From positions 868,001 through 932,000 of the forward strand of contig JASANH010000209.1 of NCBI GenBank assembly GCA_030248295.1: a DNA stretch of 64,000 nucleotides, in the 5' to 3' direction. Position numbers and translations under genes: made by a program. The first letter of the stretch is position 1; the number at the start of each line of letters is the position of its first letter. Source of the DNA: Mesodorylaimus sp. YZB2_4. Its lineage: Eukaryota; Nematoda; Enoplea; Dorylaimida; Dorylaimidae. The notes beneath the pieces are model-generated. The model made no database searches. It was not told where the DNA came from and saw only the letters and a program-made list of their open reading frames with translations. Of the stretch, positions 19,932 through 30,652 are shown one piece after another.

Positions 19932-22900
19932 CGAGATGCTCCGCGGCCACTGCTTTGATAATCTCGAAGCTGACAACCCCTCAACACAACTCCCGTCGCA
20001 TCATTGGTCGTGCAGAGCTAGTTGAGGGGCTTCTTGATCGGTGCACTAACGAGGTGTCGACGGAAACCATCGTACATTCGTTAGCCAGTGGCTCAAATGG
20101 TGGCAGGTAAAAGGCGTGTGGCTGCGACGAAACCTAAAAAGAGTCAAGATAAGAAATATGCACCTGCTCAACTTAACGAGGCTAATGCGGGCAATAAGAA
20201 TGCGAATGCGGGGCCAATGGTGCCCTGTCAGGAAGGAGAGCAACAAAGAAGTAATCAACGAGCACAGGGTAAGGAACCGGATAAGGTTTTGCATAGGCGC
20301 AAGAATTGATTGCTGGCCGATTAGGGATGGCTAAGTACATATGCAAATGTAGGCTGAGAGTCTCGACCCAAGCCCGCAGACGTCCGAGTCGGACTGGGTG
20401 CCGTCGGATTATAATTGCGCAGCCACTGGTGCGAGGAGGCCGCACAAAATCATTAATGGCCTCGAGGCGGAAGAGCAGGCATTCAGCTGCAGCAAGAGAG
20501 GACTGCCCGCACGAGGCGGACAATCGTAAATGGGGAGCCAATGAAGGTGATAAAACTCTGTGAATTGCATAATCGATGTTATGTTCGTGCGGTGTCAATA
20601 CGCCCCCGCAGAGAAACAAGATTTGAAATGGTCTTTTGGGGAACAGTGATGGCAAAACGATTTTGCCAGGCTTCAAAGGCGCCTCGAGCTGCGTCTGTTC
20701 CCATCCATGCGCCTTGTGTCTCCCAGGGTTCTGTGTCATGTATTTCAAAACAAGCAGGCCTTTTTGGAATGCAAGTGGTGTTCACCAATTTGCCAGAGTG
20801 CGCGCATCAATTTTAGAAAGTTTCCAGGTCATGTGCGCATGTTTAAGGAATACCAGCAGCAGCAGGAGGTTACAAACAAAACATTAAGGTATTGCTGAAA
20901 CCAAGACTTAGGGGCATTCTTCCACACCAAGCATGTTAATCATTTCTGTGCCTGAGATATTGAGCCAGGGGTCTCGTGCCATGAGCGACGCTAAGCTGTG
21001 GCTGATGTGTGCTTGCTTCCAGCCGAAGCTACGGCCCCCCGCTCTCGCTGTTAGTGCAACGTTCTAGGAGGCACCGCTGGCCACGCTATAAGAGTAGATA
21101 CTTTACAACGCCATGGCCACTTTACACTTTACAGTGCTACTTTACAAAGACCCGTTAGTACTCTGGCAATAGCCATTCCGTTTCGTCACAGTGTCGATCA
21201 ATTGGTCGCAGCTGTGCTCTCACTCGTGCGCGACTTGCCTTGGAGAATGAGCATTCCGATGAAGATGCTTGGCAGCCAGGCCGTCTTCGACGTCGACGCC
21301 GAACCGAACGAGACCGTGCGAGAGTTGAAAGACAAGGTGCGAGCCCGACGGCCAGGCATCAAAAACGGCGAGCAAATCCACCTGCTTTATTCGGGCGAAT
21401 GGCTGGCCGATCAGCCGATATGAGTCTCGATGGTAGAATCTACGTGACCGGCAGGAAAACGCACGACGGGCAGGGCTGTGGCGACCATGAACATAAGAAG
21501 CAAGCGGGCGAGCGAGTGGCCAAGCCAGGAGGATCGAAAGGGTCAGAGCGGGAGGACGAGACGGACGGGTTCGGACTGGTTTAACAGGTGACAGACAAGT
21601 TCGAGAGAATTGGACATCAGAAACAGTCTGCCATCGTCAACTGGTTGTTCGTGGTCGAGAATCTGAGGCAGTTGGACACGCTGTTCAAAATAAGCTTCCC
21701 GGGGGCCACAGCCGAGGTCTACGCGGGGTGCGAAATGAAAAGGTGGCGGCCGGCGACATCCTCTTGCAAGAGTGATCAATCTTGACGTGATCGAATTTGG
21801 GTTGATCTTGCTTACTGCTGATGTACGGATTTGTGACATGCTATTGTCTTGTACTAGTATCTAGTAAAGAACGGGAAATCAATGGCTGTCGGTTTGTTGG
21901 CAATGCAGTGCGTGCACTGGGCCACGGTTCGCGCACCATGATGACGGGGGGGGCAGTAAACCTGTTGTCTCTCCCAACGAATTCTGTATTGACCGCAGTC
22001 AGATGCGGTGGAGGAGAATCCGACGGAGCAGGTGATTGCAGGAATGATCAACCTGAATGATTGGTGAGCTGACGTGCTTGTGAGATTCTATGCTCTCGTA
22101 CTAGCCGTAAAACAATAGTTGTCAGTTTGTTCGTAACGCAGCGAGTGGACTGCGCTGAGGTTCGCGCATCATGACGACAGTGAATCGTTGGGGAACCAGT
22201 GCCCCCCTTTCTACCCCCCCCCCCCCCCCCCGCTCCTTGGTGATTACCTGCAGATGAGCATCCAATGCGATACGATTTGGGGCAAGACGTGGGGAGAAAT
22301 GCTAAAAACAAGACAACTCGCTGGAGAATAGGCGAGATTCTCCAACTCGATGATGCAGTACTATGTCAGGTTGGACCTGCTTTCGGGAGTGCATCAGACA
22401 GAGGGGAGGGGTCCTCCTCCGCATCTGACAGAAGTCATCGCAGAATTCTTACCGAACCCGAAAATTAAAATGAAAAAGATGCTGGTTTATGAGCGAGCAG
22501 CGATGACTGGCTGACCATAGAACGCATTCTGTAAGGTCGAATCACGCCACATTCTTGCTGGGTATTTTTGAGTGGTAAAGATCGGGATGCGTCTGCCTTT
22601 GATGTTGTGATCATTATCGGGATGCAGGGCTATTATTCAAGGATTTCACTGGCGATATTGAGATGTTGAGGCATGGATCTGAGGCGGGGTGTAGCGTAAG
22701 AGACCTGCGCTGTGTCTGATGTGCGCTCACCAATCGAGTAGTTCATCACATGCTGTTTCATAGACGAGTGCCTTTTGGTGACTCTTCCAGCGCTCCCTGG
22801 TTTGGTCCACAGGTTCAATGACTCTAGAACGTTGATCCCGAAGAGCACTGTCTACTGAGGTGTGTCTGCCGAGAAGGCCTCCTTTATTTGCTCAGATTGC

Positions 22901-23298
22901 GACAATGGCAGACAAAAGCTGCGTTTCTTTGGCCATTCATCCGTGACTTCATCCAAAGATCACGTCTGACTGCACGACCCACAAAAACCACGTTTATTTC
23001 CAAGGCCTGCGGCCATTACTGAGGATGTGGGAGTGACGGAAACTGAATACAGGAAACCGATGTCTCCTGCTAGAGCCAACGACCAGGCGGAGGGTAGGAG
23101 CGCCAATACTGCTACCGAGAAAACTTCCCCTACACCTCCTCAAAAACGAAAAGCACGTCTGTGAAGACAGGCAACACCTGTCTAGTGCATATGAAAACAG
23201 CAGCCGCACTCATTTTTCATTGAATCAGGCACTCACGAGGACTGGCGAGGAAGAAAATGCTCCTTGCGAGTCAGTGCTCAGGGCCACAATCGGCAGTG
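19932..23298. other. Largely gene-free stretch
   Basis: Holds the ubiquitin-like ORF at 21247-21423. A basic ORF at 20100-20309 (Lys/Gln/Asn-rich) and an opposite ORF at 20182-20748 overlap and neither shows a motif. A poly-C run lies at 22214-22231. Two near-repeats of CAATGCAGTGCGTGCACTG-like text occur at 21897-21940 and 22130-22170. Confidence 0.4.
21247..21423 (+). CDS. Ubiquitin-like domain ORF, truncated
   Basis: MSIPMKMLGSQAVFDVDAEP, then ETVRELKDKV, a PGIKNGEQIHLLYSGEWLAD stretch and stop. This follows the beta-beta-alpha-beta order of ubiquitin (compare the LIFAGKQLEDGRTL region), but ends 15-20 residues early and has no Gly-Gly. It may be the first exon of a UBL gene whose later exon is near 21588, or a pseudogene. 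No intron signal was convincing. Confidence 0.45.
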   Translation: MSIPMKMLGSQAVFDVDAEPNETVRELKDKVRARRPGIKNGEQIHLLYSGEWLADQPI

Positions 23299-24383
23299 AT
23301 GAAAGCAATTTTGTGTGCACTGTCTATTTTCTGTTTAGGTAAGTCTAATTTAGAGCCTGTAATTAAAACACGACAAATAGTGCCATTTAGTATGCGTGGA
23401 TCTGGCCGCGATCACAAAACGAGGATGCGGGGACGAGAAAAATGAAAATCTGGTAAGATTTGTGAAAACTTGCATCTGGTGACTTGACTTGCACAAGATC
23501 CAGGGCGTATTTTAGTGGGCGCCCATGATAGCAGGTACTATTTTAGAGAGTGCGCAGAGACCTGGAGTTGGAGAAGGAGCTGCGGATGGGTAAGTTGCTC
23601 ACTGATCCATCAAGGACCTGGCGGCTCCTCACCCCAGGCCTTCTTGCTATGTGCCGAGGAGGCTATGAGTGTGTGCCACGGGTGCGCGAGGATGTCCCCG
23701 CGACGAGGTAGTTTTGGGTCAGCCGTGGGTTGCGTGCACCATCGTCAGAAACCCTATTTGGACAGGCCGTGAGGGCGTGGATGCTACACAAACCACTGAG
23801 AGACATCTAGTCCTGGGACCTGGGCGCAGACCCGGACTTGTAGAAGGAGCTGCGGATGGGTAAGTGGCACTGCTACATCAAGTGCTGAGAGTTTTCTCAC
23901 CCAGGAACCTCTTGCTACAGTATGTGTCGAGTAGGCTGCATTGAAGGGCAGAGGCCCCGGTAGGGGAGGGTGATGAAGCCTTTGAACCACCAGCCTCGAT
24001 TTACTGACTCGATACTTTGCCTAGACGAACTACAGTTCCGTGTGAAACGAGACTGCGTGTTTGAAAGCGTGGACAACTCACCCACCACGCCGTTTCCCAA
24101 GCTGGGTGCCAGGGCATCGGTGCCTGGTCAACGTAGACCCCAGTTCGTGAGTAAGTTCATGATTGATTAGAAAATGACCTCTTCGAAAAAAGTTTTTCTA
24201 GGCTTCTACGAACGTTTGAAACGGGAAGCTGAACCGCGGGACAAGGATCGTCGTAATCGGGATCGCGACGATCGTCGACGAGATCGTGATCGAGGAACGG
24301 CCGCTGGTCATCATCGCAAGCACGGAGGTGGCCACGGGGCGGGCGGACATACACATCGGGGCCATGACCATAATCGCAACTGA
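23299..24383 (+). CDS. Secreted Arg/Asp/His-rich protein 1
   Basis: Exons 23299-23338, 24025-24150 and 24202-24383 join in phase to 115 residues. Exon 1 encodes a signal peptide (MKAILCALSIFC). The middle part contains FRVKRDCVF, giving one Cys and a basic cleavage site, and the end is LKREAEPRDKDRRNRDRDD followed by HHRKHGGGHGAGGHTHRGHD. The Arg-Asp and His-Gly repeats resemble no family I know; metal or mineral binding is only a guess. A closely similar gene with the same layout follows at 24624, in the same direction. The intron 23339-24024 has a 270-base direct duplication carrying exon-like text ending in a donor (23553-23590 and 23823-23866), so extra cassette exons are possible. Confidence 0.6.
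23553..23945 (+). repeat. Direct duplication of about 270 bp in an intron, exon-like
   Basis: GGAGCTGCGGATGGGTAAGT occurs at 23576 and 23846. Flanks are similar for about 120 bases in each copy, including a CTCACCCCAGG/CTCACCCAGGA acceptor-like site. It looks like a duplicated exon with donor. The phase of the first copy does not fit exon 24025, so its use is unclear. Confidence 0.6.
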
Positions 24384-24623
24384 TGCATGTCCTTTCGGAT
24401 TGGCTTTATGATAGCTTAGTGTCATGCCATGGTGTCTATGTGAGAATGTGGAAAATGAGTTGTTCGGCCTCTTTTTTCTCGTCTGTTCCCAGTACGTCAA
24501 CAGAAAACATTCTTTTTATCATAAATCACGCGCTGAGGACCAAGCCAACTTTTGGCAACAGATGGCTCACTTATCAGAAAGTCAGTCAGGCGCCTCTTCG
24601 AGACCGCCGGGCAGTCACACAAG

Positions 24624-25569
24624 ATGAAGCGGGCTGTAGCGCTGGTTTTGTGTTTAGGTGAGAAGAATGCACTGAGCCTTGCGACCTAGCAAAAATATGT
24701 GCTTTTTCAGCGTGGGCCGTCCGATCGGCTCCCTTGACTTCCGTGATTGGTGGACAATCGTATGGGGACACAGAAGGTAAGCCTGTTCAGGTGGTAACAG
24801 GTAAGCCAATGTAGGCTCGATTTTTCAGAGCAGCACCGCGTTGAGCGAGCGATGATGCCTGGACAAGAGCGCCGCGAACACGGCCCCCGCGGAGACCATC
24901 ACTTGGGGGCAAGGGCGCAAGCTGATTTGGTCAGCTCGGACAGACGGGAGGCGGGTGGTAAGGCAGGGTCATGAAAACACTCGCTCAGTTCACTTGAGGA
25001 CATGTGATTTAGAAATGGAGATCAGAGAAAAACGAGCCGCCGATCCGAGTCGGCGAGATCACGATTCGGACGAAGATCGAAGACGTGATCGAGATCGCGA
25101 CGAGTATGCACGACGCGATCGAGACAGAGGCCATGATCACGGAGGAAGATACGACAACGACAGAGACAGGGATCACCATAACGGCGATCGTCGCGATCGA
25201 GACCGTGATCGTGATCATCACCAGCATGATCGGGACCGTGATCACGACCATCATCACCATGATCATGATCAAGACCGTGATCGTGATTACGACCGCCGCG
25301 ATCGGGATCGGGATCGAGACCGAGACCGCGATCTAGATCGCGATCGTGATCGTGATCGAGGCCACGACCACCGCGAACCCGACCGCAACTATGATCACGA
25401 TAATGGACGTCGTCGTGACAACGAATGGGAAGGACGCCACGATCACCAGGGCGTGACCAGGGAGCGTCGAGATACGCAACAGCAACGACGCAATCCCAGA
25501 CCTCACGGGCACGAACACGACCACGATCATAGCCAGTGCGGATGCAGTCGTACCAGAAAGCAAAATTGA
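24624..25569 (+). CDS. Secreted Arg/Asp/His-rich repeat protein 2
   Basis: Four phase-consistent exons: 24624-24657, 24711-24776, 24829-24957, 25013-25569 (261 residues). A signal peptide (MKRAVALVLCLAWAVRSA) is followed by a His/Arg linker, a furin-like REKR site at about residue 82, then about 150 residues of alternating Arg-Asp and His-Asp repeats (RDRDRD, HDHHHHDHDQ) and a short tail CGCSRTRKQN. It is very charged, with almost no hydrophobic residues after the signal. Sequence bias, exon layout and tandem position mark it as a paralogue of the gene just upstream. A nuclear RD-repeat splicing role is unlikely given the signal peptide. Function unknown; divalent-metal binding or biomineral contact would fit the His/Asp content. 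Confidence 0.7.
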
Positions 25570-25650
25570 TTTATTCCCAATGATACCACGATAAAAGAGT
25601 AGTGCGATCACCTGGCCATCACCTAGTCGTAGCCGTTGTCCAATACGAAT

Positions 25651-26398
25651 CTACTTCTTGCCATTGTACGTGCTCAAGGACACACTCGGGTTGGCCGCGT
25701 ATATGGAGCCGTTCGGTTCGGGGTACTTGGGAATGTAAGGCTGCGGAGGGAGTTTCGGCTGCTGCTGGGCCTTGGCTGCGGGACGAGCGAAGTGGTCAGC
25801 CAATGCGGCCGACGCACTGGTCGTAGCAGGTGGATGAGTAGCATTAGGTTTCTCCGTCGTCGGCGCCACGGGCACGTCCGGCGTGTATTCTGGCCCAGGC
25901 ACCCCGTTCGCGCATCGAGTAGGCTTGACTGTCTGCACTTTAGGAGGGGGCGAAGCTAAGGAGCTTTTCAAGCATTGCGAAAGTTGGTCCAAGAGCGGAA
26001 CATAGCTGGCAGCCTCGTCCAAGTAGCTGCATCTGAAAGGAGACACCACGATGCCTGGTCTGTAGGAAACTTGGGGCCGGGGCTCACCTGTGGAACAAAT
26101 AGGCAATCTGCACATCCCGTTCTTTGAGCAATCCCTCCAAGTGCCTGCACCGCTCCTTCACTTTAGCCATGTCTTGATGCACGGCGCTTAACTCGATTTC
26201 CTTTTGTCGTTCCATGTTCTGGAATCGGAGCGAGTTCTCCATGTCCCTCCTGTTCATCAGTTCCGTCTGCTCGTTGACTCTCTGTTCCAGATCTCGAATC
26301 CGTCTTAGCATGGCCTGCATGTGCTCATTAGCTTCCTTGATAGAGCTGGACGGTGGCACGCTTCCATTCGTTCCATTGCTCGACCACAAGTTGAACAT
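25651..26398 (-). CDS. vmac: VMAC-like coiled-coil protein
   Basis: Exons 26398-26088 and 26032-25651 (230 residues; CAC AG joined to A TGC). ATG 26398 is the first Met. After a Ser/Asn-rich start, IKEANEHMQAMLRRIRDLEQ opens a coiled coil of about 100 residues with heptads through KVKERCRHLEGLLKERDVQI, then YVPLLDQLSQCL, and a Pro/Ala/Thr-rich tail. The REANxHL start, RDEQI-like end of the coil and the xxxLLDxLxxxE step match vertebrate VMAC (vimentin-type filament associated coiled-coil protein), a small cytoplasmic protein of unclear role. The match is by eye and confined to the coil, which can be misleading. Confidence 0.6.
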
Positions 26399-27942
26399 TA
26401 TCCCGTTGAAATAGTGTTCTTGGAAAGGGAAAAGGTTGGCGAAGAAACTAGCTGCCACGACTGGCTATGCTAGTCAGCTAGCTGTGTATGAAGGACGGCT
26501 CGGCTGGCAGATGGAATCACGCTATTCCCCTACCCGCTCGTACAATAGCCTTTCTGCATGTATGGCCAACGTCGCCCGTGTCTCGTAGATGGAAGGTCTG
26601 TTGGCGAAGCCCTATTACGATTCCACTGCTAGCACACCAGGCGCAGCCACGTCGAAACGACCAGTTTATTGAAATTACACGCATCACCCGGCCTGGTTCG
26701 TGCGCTACCGTACAGCCGAGGTGGACACGAATCGTTTATCAAACGGCTATTAGGTTGTTTGACGGATGGGACCTGGATTGCGATGGTTTCCAGTTCTCCT
26801 GGCCCCCAGCTCGATTTTGTGCGCTAGAAATGTTGGCTATATCCTGCACTAGAAGAAGGCCGTCAGAGGTCCCCAAAATGGTACAGCGCTCGAGCACATA
26901 ACGTAGTAACTATTCGTGCTCTTGTGTGAAAGACCTTGCCTAAATTTGAAATATTTGACATTGGTCAAACGCGACTGTGTTTTGTATTTGGCATTTGAGA
27001 TTTTACTTTTGACATAAGTGACACAGGAGTGTTTATAAGCGCATATACACGTAATACGTACAACGCACACTGTATAATAGGTGGAATAGCCCCATTGAAG
27101 AAGATACCGCAGGGAGCGGCTGATCTGAAAAACCCTCCAGGCAGGCCTCCTAGTCGACGGAGGCAGAAACATCAAGCCGACGGGTTTCTGGCTCACCTGG
27201 AGGAGCGTAGCGAGTGGTCAACGAAGGTAACTGATAAGCCGTGGCGGGCAGTCAAGGCAACCACATACTGGGGCAGCCGAATACACTACCTTCTCCACAG
27301 GCCAGACACCTACTAAAACTGCGTAGGCATGGCACACCATTTCGTAGAAAGCGCAGTCTCCCGTTTCTTGCAAGGTGACCTGCAGTGTAGCACTTGTCCA
27401 TGCGACATCCCGTTTTGTGGTCCCCATACCCACGCTTCACTGCATACAAAGACCCATGTGCTATTTTGGAGTCAGAGCCCAGGGGTCACCCAGGTCAGTC
27501 GTTTCTGCAGGAAGCACAGAAATCGCCTTCATTCAAAATTATTCAGGGTAACTGAAGGAGCTGACTAACTGAATTTCTCTAGGGATTTTCAAGTCGACGG
27601 AGGTTGGGCATTCGTGAGGAAAAGGTGCAGGGTGCTCCAGACACATCACCCTCACCATTCACCTGTAACCAAGAACACCGACTGGAGCGAGGCGAGTCTT
27701 GCAACTATACCTGGCTGAAACATCAACCCGACGGGTTGACGATTCCCAGCCACGGACGCCAATAATTCCTCCCACTCACCATGGCCTTCCAGGCACGAGG
27801 GTTCCAGTTCGCTTGCCAAAAAAGGGAATCCCAATCTGAAACTATATTTTACAAAACTTTGCAAGAATTTGACATTCTCGGCGTGTGTTACGGCTGCCAC
27901 ATTAGCTTAGGGTCACTGGCCGCAAAGGGGGAGGGGGTATTG
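26399..27942. other. Intergenic with two family A repeats
   Basis: Family A copies lie at about 27085-27310 (minus) and 27690-27790 (minus). The sequence 26459-27080 shows nothing recognisable; an open frame at 26488-26901 lacks motifs. Confidence 0.5.
27085..27310 (-). repeat. Dispersed repeat family A, copy
   Basis: On the minus strand it reads the shared CTCCACAGG...GTGTATTCGGCTGCCCC start, the AAACCCGTCGGCTTGATGTT core and the end TCTTCAATGGGGCTATTCCA. It matches copies at 1190 and 52735. Confidence 0.65.
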
Positions 27943-28878
27943 TCAAGCTGGTCTCAACGCGATCACATCGCATTGCTCGACCGACGGGTCTTTCCTGCAA
28001 ATCAACGGGCACACCGTCCTCAGATATTTCATGGCTGTTGTCCTGAATAATTTCACTGCCACCATAGTGAGCACTGCATCGAGCAGAGTCTCCAACAAAA
28101 ATAGGCTGAGCACGATATGCGACAATGCCGGGTAGTGGTATCGTATGTGGGGGAATAAGACGAGTACGGCGACGGCAGGGAAGTGGACGAAGATGGGGAC
28201 AAGGGCGTGCAGGATCATCAATCTGAGCAGCTGGTGGTCGGCAGTTACCCTGTTCGTGGGTGTTGCCGATTGAGCCATCAGGATTTGATGTTGTAGCAGG
28301 GCCAGAATGATTTGTGCGTAGCAGTAGGCCATAACAGCGTAGCACACACCAAAGTGTACTATTTTAGGAAGCAGGCACATGGTCTGCGAGGGCTGGGCGT
28401 TGAACAGGCATCGAAGACCCCCGTAGTCGCTCGCTCGATCCAAACAACCGTTCGTGACGTCCACGACCACAAAAGTGATGGGCACGCACCAGCTGACGAC
28501 CAGCATGGCGGCCACGGCGCGGGTATTTTCATAGATCGAGTCATATATGTGCGAATGTTTGACGGCCACGTATCGATTCAAGGCCAACAACGGGTGCGAT
28601 CCTATGGCCGACGGGACGGTGACTAAGGCCAGACTGGGCGCCAACTTGCACACGAACTCGTTGTCGGCCAATGATGGCTGAGCCACGGCCAACCCGCTGG
28701 CGGCCGATATTAAATCGGCCAGCGATAACGAGGCAATAAACCACATGTACGAATTCTGCCGCACATTTCGGACGCACAGCACAAGCACTAACATGTTGGC
28801 CAGCACGCTGAGCACGGCCAGGGTGCTGTTGCACGCCGGGGACACGAGCAGGGCCAACAGGCCAACAGTGCCGTTCAT
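27943..28878 (-). CDS. Orphan rhodopsin-like GPCR 2 (intronless paralogue)
   Basis: A 311-residue single-exon seven-helix receptor, paralogue of the gene at 18948-19931. ATG 28878 (MNGTVGLLALL) is the first true Met; an Asn-Gly-Thr glycosylation site follows it. TM1 ends VLVLCVRNVRQNSYMWF, TM2 has SLSLADLISA, TM3 ends HPLLALNRYVAVKHS (NRY for DRY), TM5 LPKIVHFGVCYAVMAYCY, TM6 lacks the usual CWxP, and TM7 reads LLDAVLTMVAVKLFR without NPxxY. The C-terminal tail is short with a CPLIC pair that could be acylated. Same strand and same intronless form as its paralogue point to a retro- or tandem duplication. Ligand unknown. Confidence 0.8.
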   Translation of the reverse strand: MNGTVGLLALLVSPACNSTLAVLSVLANMLVLVLCVRNVRQNSYMWFIASLSLADLISAASGLAVAQPSLADNEFVCKLAPSLALVTVPSAIGSHPLLALNRYVAVKHSHIYDSIYENTRAVAAMLVVSWCVPITFVVVDVTNGCLDRASDYGGLRCLFNAQPSQTMCLLPKIVHFGVCYAVMAYCYAQIILALLQHQILMAQSATPTNRVTADHQLLRLMILHALVPIFVHFPAVAVLVLFPHIRYHYPALSHIVLSLFLLETLLDAVLTMVAVKLFRTTAMKYLRTVCPLICRKDPSVEQCDVIALRPA

Positions 28879-29653
28879 GCTGATAACACCCACAGGACAC
28901 TGGACTAGGCGCAACTGGCTGTACGAACACCCGTGTCGGCCAGACCAGGGGTAGCCTCGTGGAAGCGAGGCAATAACGCGGATTGTACGCCAGTCTCATT
29001 ACGACAATTCCGAGAGCCGTGATGAAAAAGCCATCAAAGGAAAAATGAGCAGGGAACGGAAATGGGCGAGTGATGAATGCATGCCTGGACGGGCCGACGA
29101 GCAATAAGATAAACGGGATATTCGATCCCCGGGCATTACTTATTACTCACTCACTCACAATAAAAAGTCACGGGAAAGGAAATATTTGATTGATCAATAT
29201 GTGACAGCACGGTCTGACGAGATACGGGCGACATGAAAGGTGAGAGTGAGCAGGACACTGCCATCGTCTACATTTCACCCTGTGTTCATTTCGCCCTTAC
29301 GCCCTTGAGCTAGACAAGATTGCCCACTAAAATGGTCTTTGCTGCTTACTTTTCCAACCTTTCTAACCGTCAGATTGACAGTGGCTAGTGTGCACGTCAG
29401 TTTTCGACTCTTGGGTGCCTGGGTTTCGAACATGGGGCGTCTCACTGTTAATGTGACCCCAACGATTCTCGTTGTGTGACGGCCTCTATCTGATAACATC
29501 AGTGCGCTCGAGTCAGTTTTGAACCCTTGGGTGCCTGGGGCTCGAACCGGGGGCGTCTCACTGCAAATGTGACCAGCTCTTATTACATCGTCATTGCGTG
29601 ACGGGCCCTATCTAACACTGAACAGGCACAACTGCAATCCAACAGTGCACAGT
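28879..29653. other. Intergenic with a tRNA-like dimer repeat
   Basis: Apart from the dimer at 29395-29590 nothing is recognised. A small run of TCACTCACTCAC lies at 29145-29158. Confidence 0.5.
29395..29590 (-). repeat. Tandem pair of tRNA-related units
   Basis: Two copies of about 125 bases, each on the minus strand carrying TGAGACGCCCC then a B-box-like GGTTCGAGCCCC or TGTTCGAAACCC and CAGGCACCCAAG. A SINE or tRNA-pseudogene dimer is likely. Confidence 0.55.
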
Positions 29654-30625
29654 TCACCCTTTCCTGCCGTTGCCTCTGCCCGTCAGCGGGCTCGTGTCGG
29701 CGTGCACGGCCTTGTAGGATGGGTAGCCAGTCAAGGGTTCGATGTAGCTCCTCCAGTACGAGTGCACGATCCTCTTGATGCCCTTGTCCAACCTGCATTC
29801 GCCTTGGCCCGCGACCCCGCCGTCGGCTCGCAGTCCAGCCACCAGTGGTGTCCTGTACTTCATGCCCAGGGTGACTGCCCGCAGTTGAGCCAGGTATCGC
29901 CCCGAGAATCGTCCCCTGTTCTCGCTCATCCAAGCCAGTGTGCATCGGTCGTGCACACATTTCAGTTCGGCATCGCTGAGGGGAATGTCCACGAACTCGG
30001 CCAGCATACGAATACAGCTGGCCAAATCGGCCATCAGATCTTCGTAGTGCAACCAGAATACGTTGGGGTCGTGTCGATGGGGCCACCAACTGAGCATGTG
30101 GTCCCAGTACGAGTCCGTCTGAGAACCGTCCGGTCTGACCCCGAACGGTCTCAACAGGTCGTACGTGTCCCGCACATCCTCGTCGAAGCCCAGCTGGCGA
30201 TATCGACTCACTTTCTCCGACCACACCACGTCGAGGGGGTCGCGAACGATGACCACGTACCTGAGATGAGCATGGGTCAATTTGGGGGCATCTTCGAAGC
30301 ATTCGTGCGACTTGTAGAGACGGGGTTGATCGGCCGGTACCTGTTCACGGTTCAGATCGCACTCGAGTCTTTCGTAGTAAGGAGGGATATAGGGTACCAG
30401 CTGGTCCACGTCCACCGTGTCCCCTGCGCAGTACTCTTCGGGGGTGCCCTTGGTGCGTATCTCGTGCAGAATGTGCTGCAGCCAGGTCGTGCCCGTCCGA
30501 CGAGCCCCGCATATGATTATGTCCGTCGGGCGGGGACTGTACGGGCACGCGCGATCCAAAGGACTGGCGCCCCGATCGTAGAGAAATTTTTGTTGAAATC
30601 GTAATGAATCCTTGGCTGTGGACAT
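29654..30625 (-). CDS. Cytosolic-type sulfotransferase (intronless)
   Basis: A single-exon gene. ATG 30625 starts MSTAKDSLRFQQKFLYDRG; an in-frame ATG at 30652 would add nine residues. Transfers sulfate from PAPS to a small acceptor. The 5'-phosphosulfate loop reads GARRTGTTWLQHIL (usual PKSGTTW), LYKSHECF gives the KTH-like block, VIVRDPLDVVWS is the 3'-phosphate motif, and WLHYEDLMADL matches the FLxYEDxxxD block. The C-terminal RKGxxGxWK loop is not evident; GQGECRLDKGIKR sits there. Length (323 residues) is near the SULT norm of about 290-310. Substrate cannot be inferred. No neighbour suggests a pathway. Confidence 0.85.
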   Translation of the reverse strand: MSTAKDSLRFQQKFLYDRGASPLDRACPYSPRPTDIIICGARRTGTTWLQHILHEIRTKGTPEEYCAGDTVDVDQLVPYIPPYYERLECDLNREQVPADQPRLYKSHECFEDAPKLTHAHLRYVVIVRDPLDVVWSEKVSRYRQLGFDEDVRDTYDLLRPFGVRPDGSQTDSYWDHMLSWWPHRHDPNVFWLHYEDLMADLASCIRMLAEFVDIPLSDAELKCVHDRCTLAWMSENRGRFSGRYLAQLRAVTLGMKYRTPLVAGLRADGGVAGQGECRLDKGIKRIVHSYWRSYIEPLTGYPSYKAVHADTSPLTGRGNGRKG

Positions 30626-30652
30626 GACTAATAGACTAAGTCGTGTTTTCAT

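Noticed and set aside
20182-20748. 188-residue minus-strand ORF
   Set aside because: Composition looks random and it overlaps other open frames; no motif or splice logic supports it.
25010-25340. CRISPR-like or satellite array
   Set aside because: The regular GATCGxGATC text is coding Arg-Asp repeats in one frame, not spaced direct repeats.
25013-25569. RD-repeat nuclear splicing factor
   Set aside because: The same transcript model begins with a signal peptide and a furin-like site, which fits secretion better.
29594-30604. 336-residue plus-strand ORF opposite the sulfotransferase
   Set aside because: It is the antisense shadow of the sulfotransferase, whose catalytic motifs are all on the minus strand.
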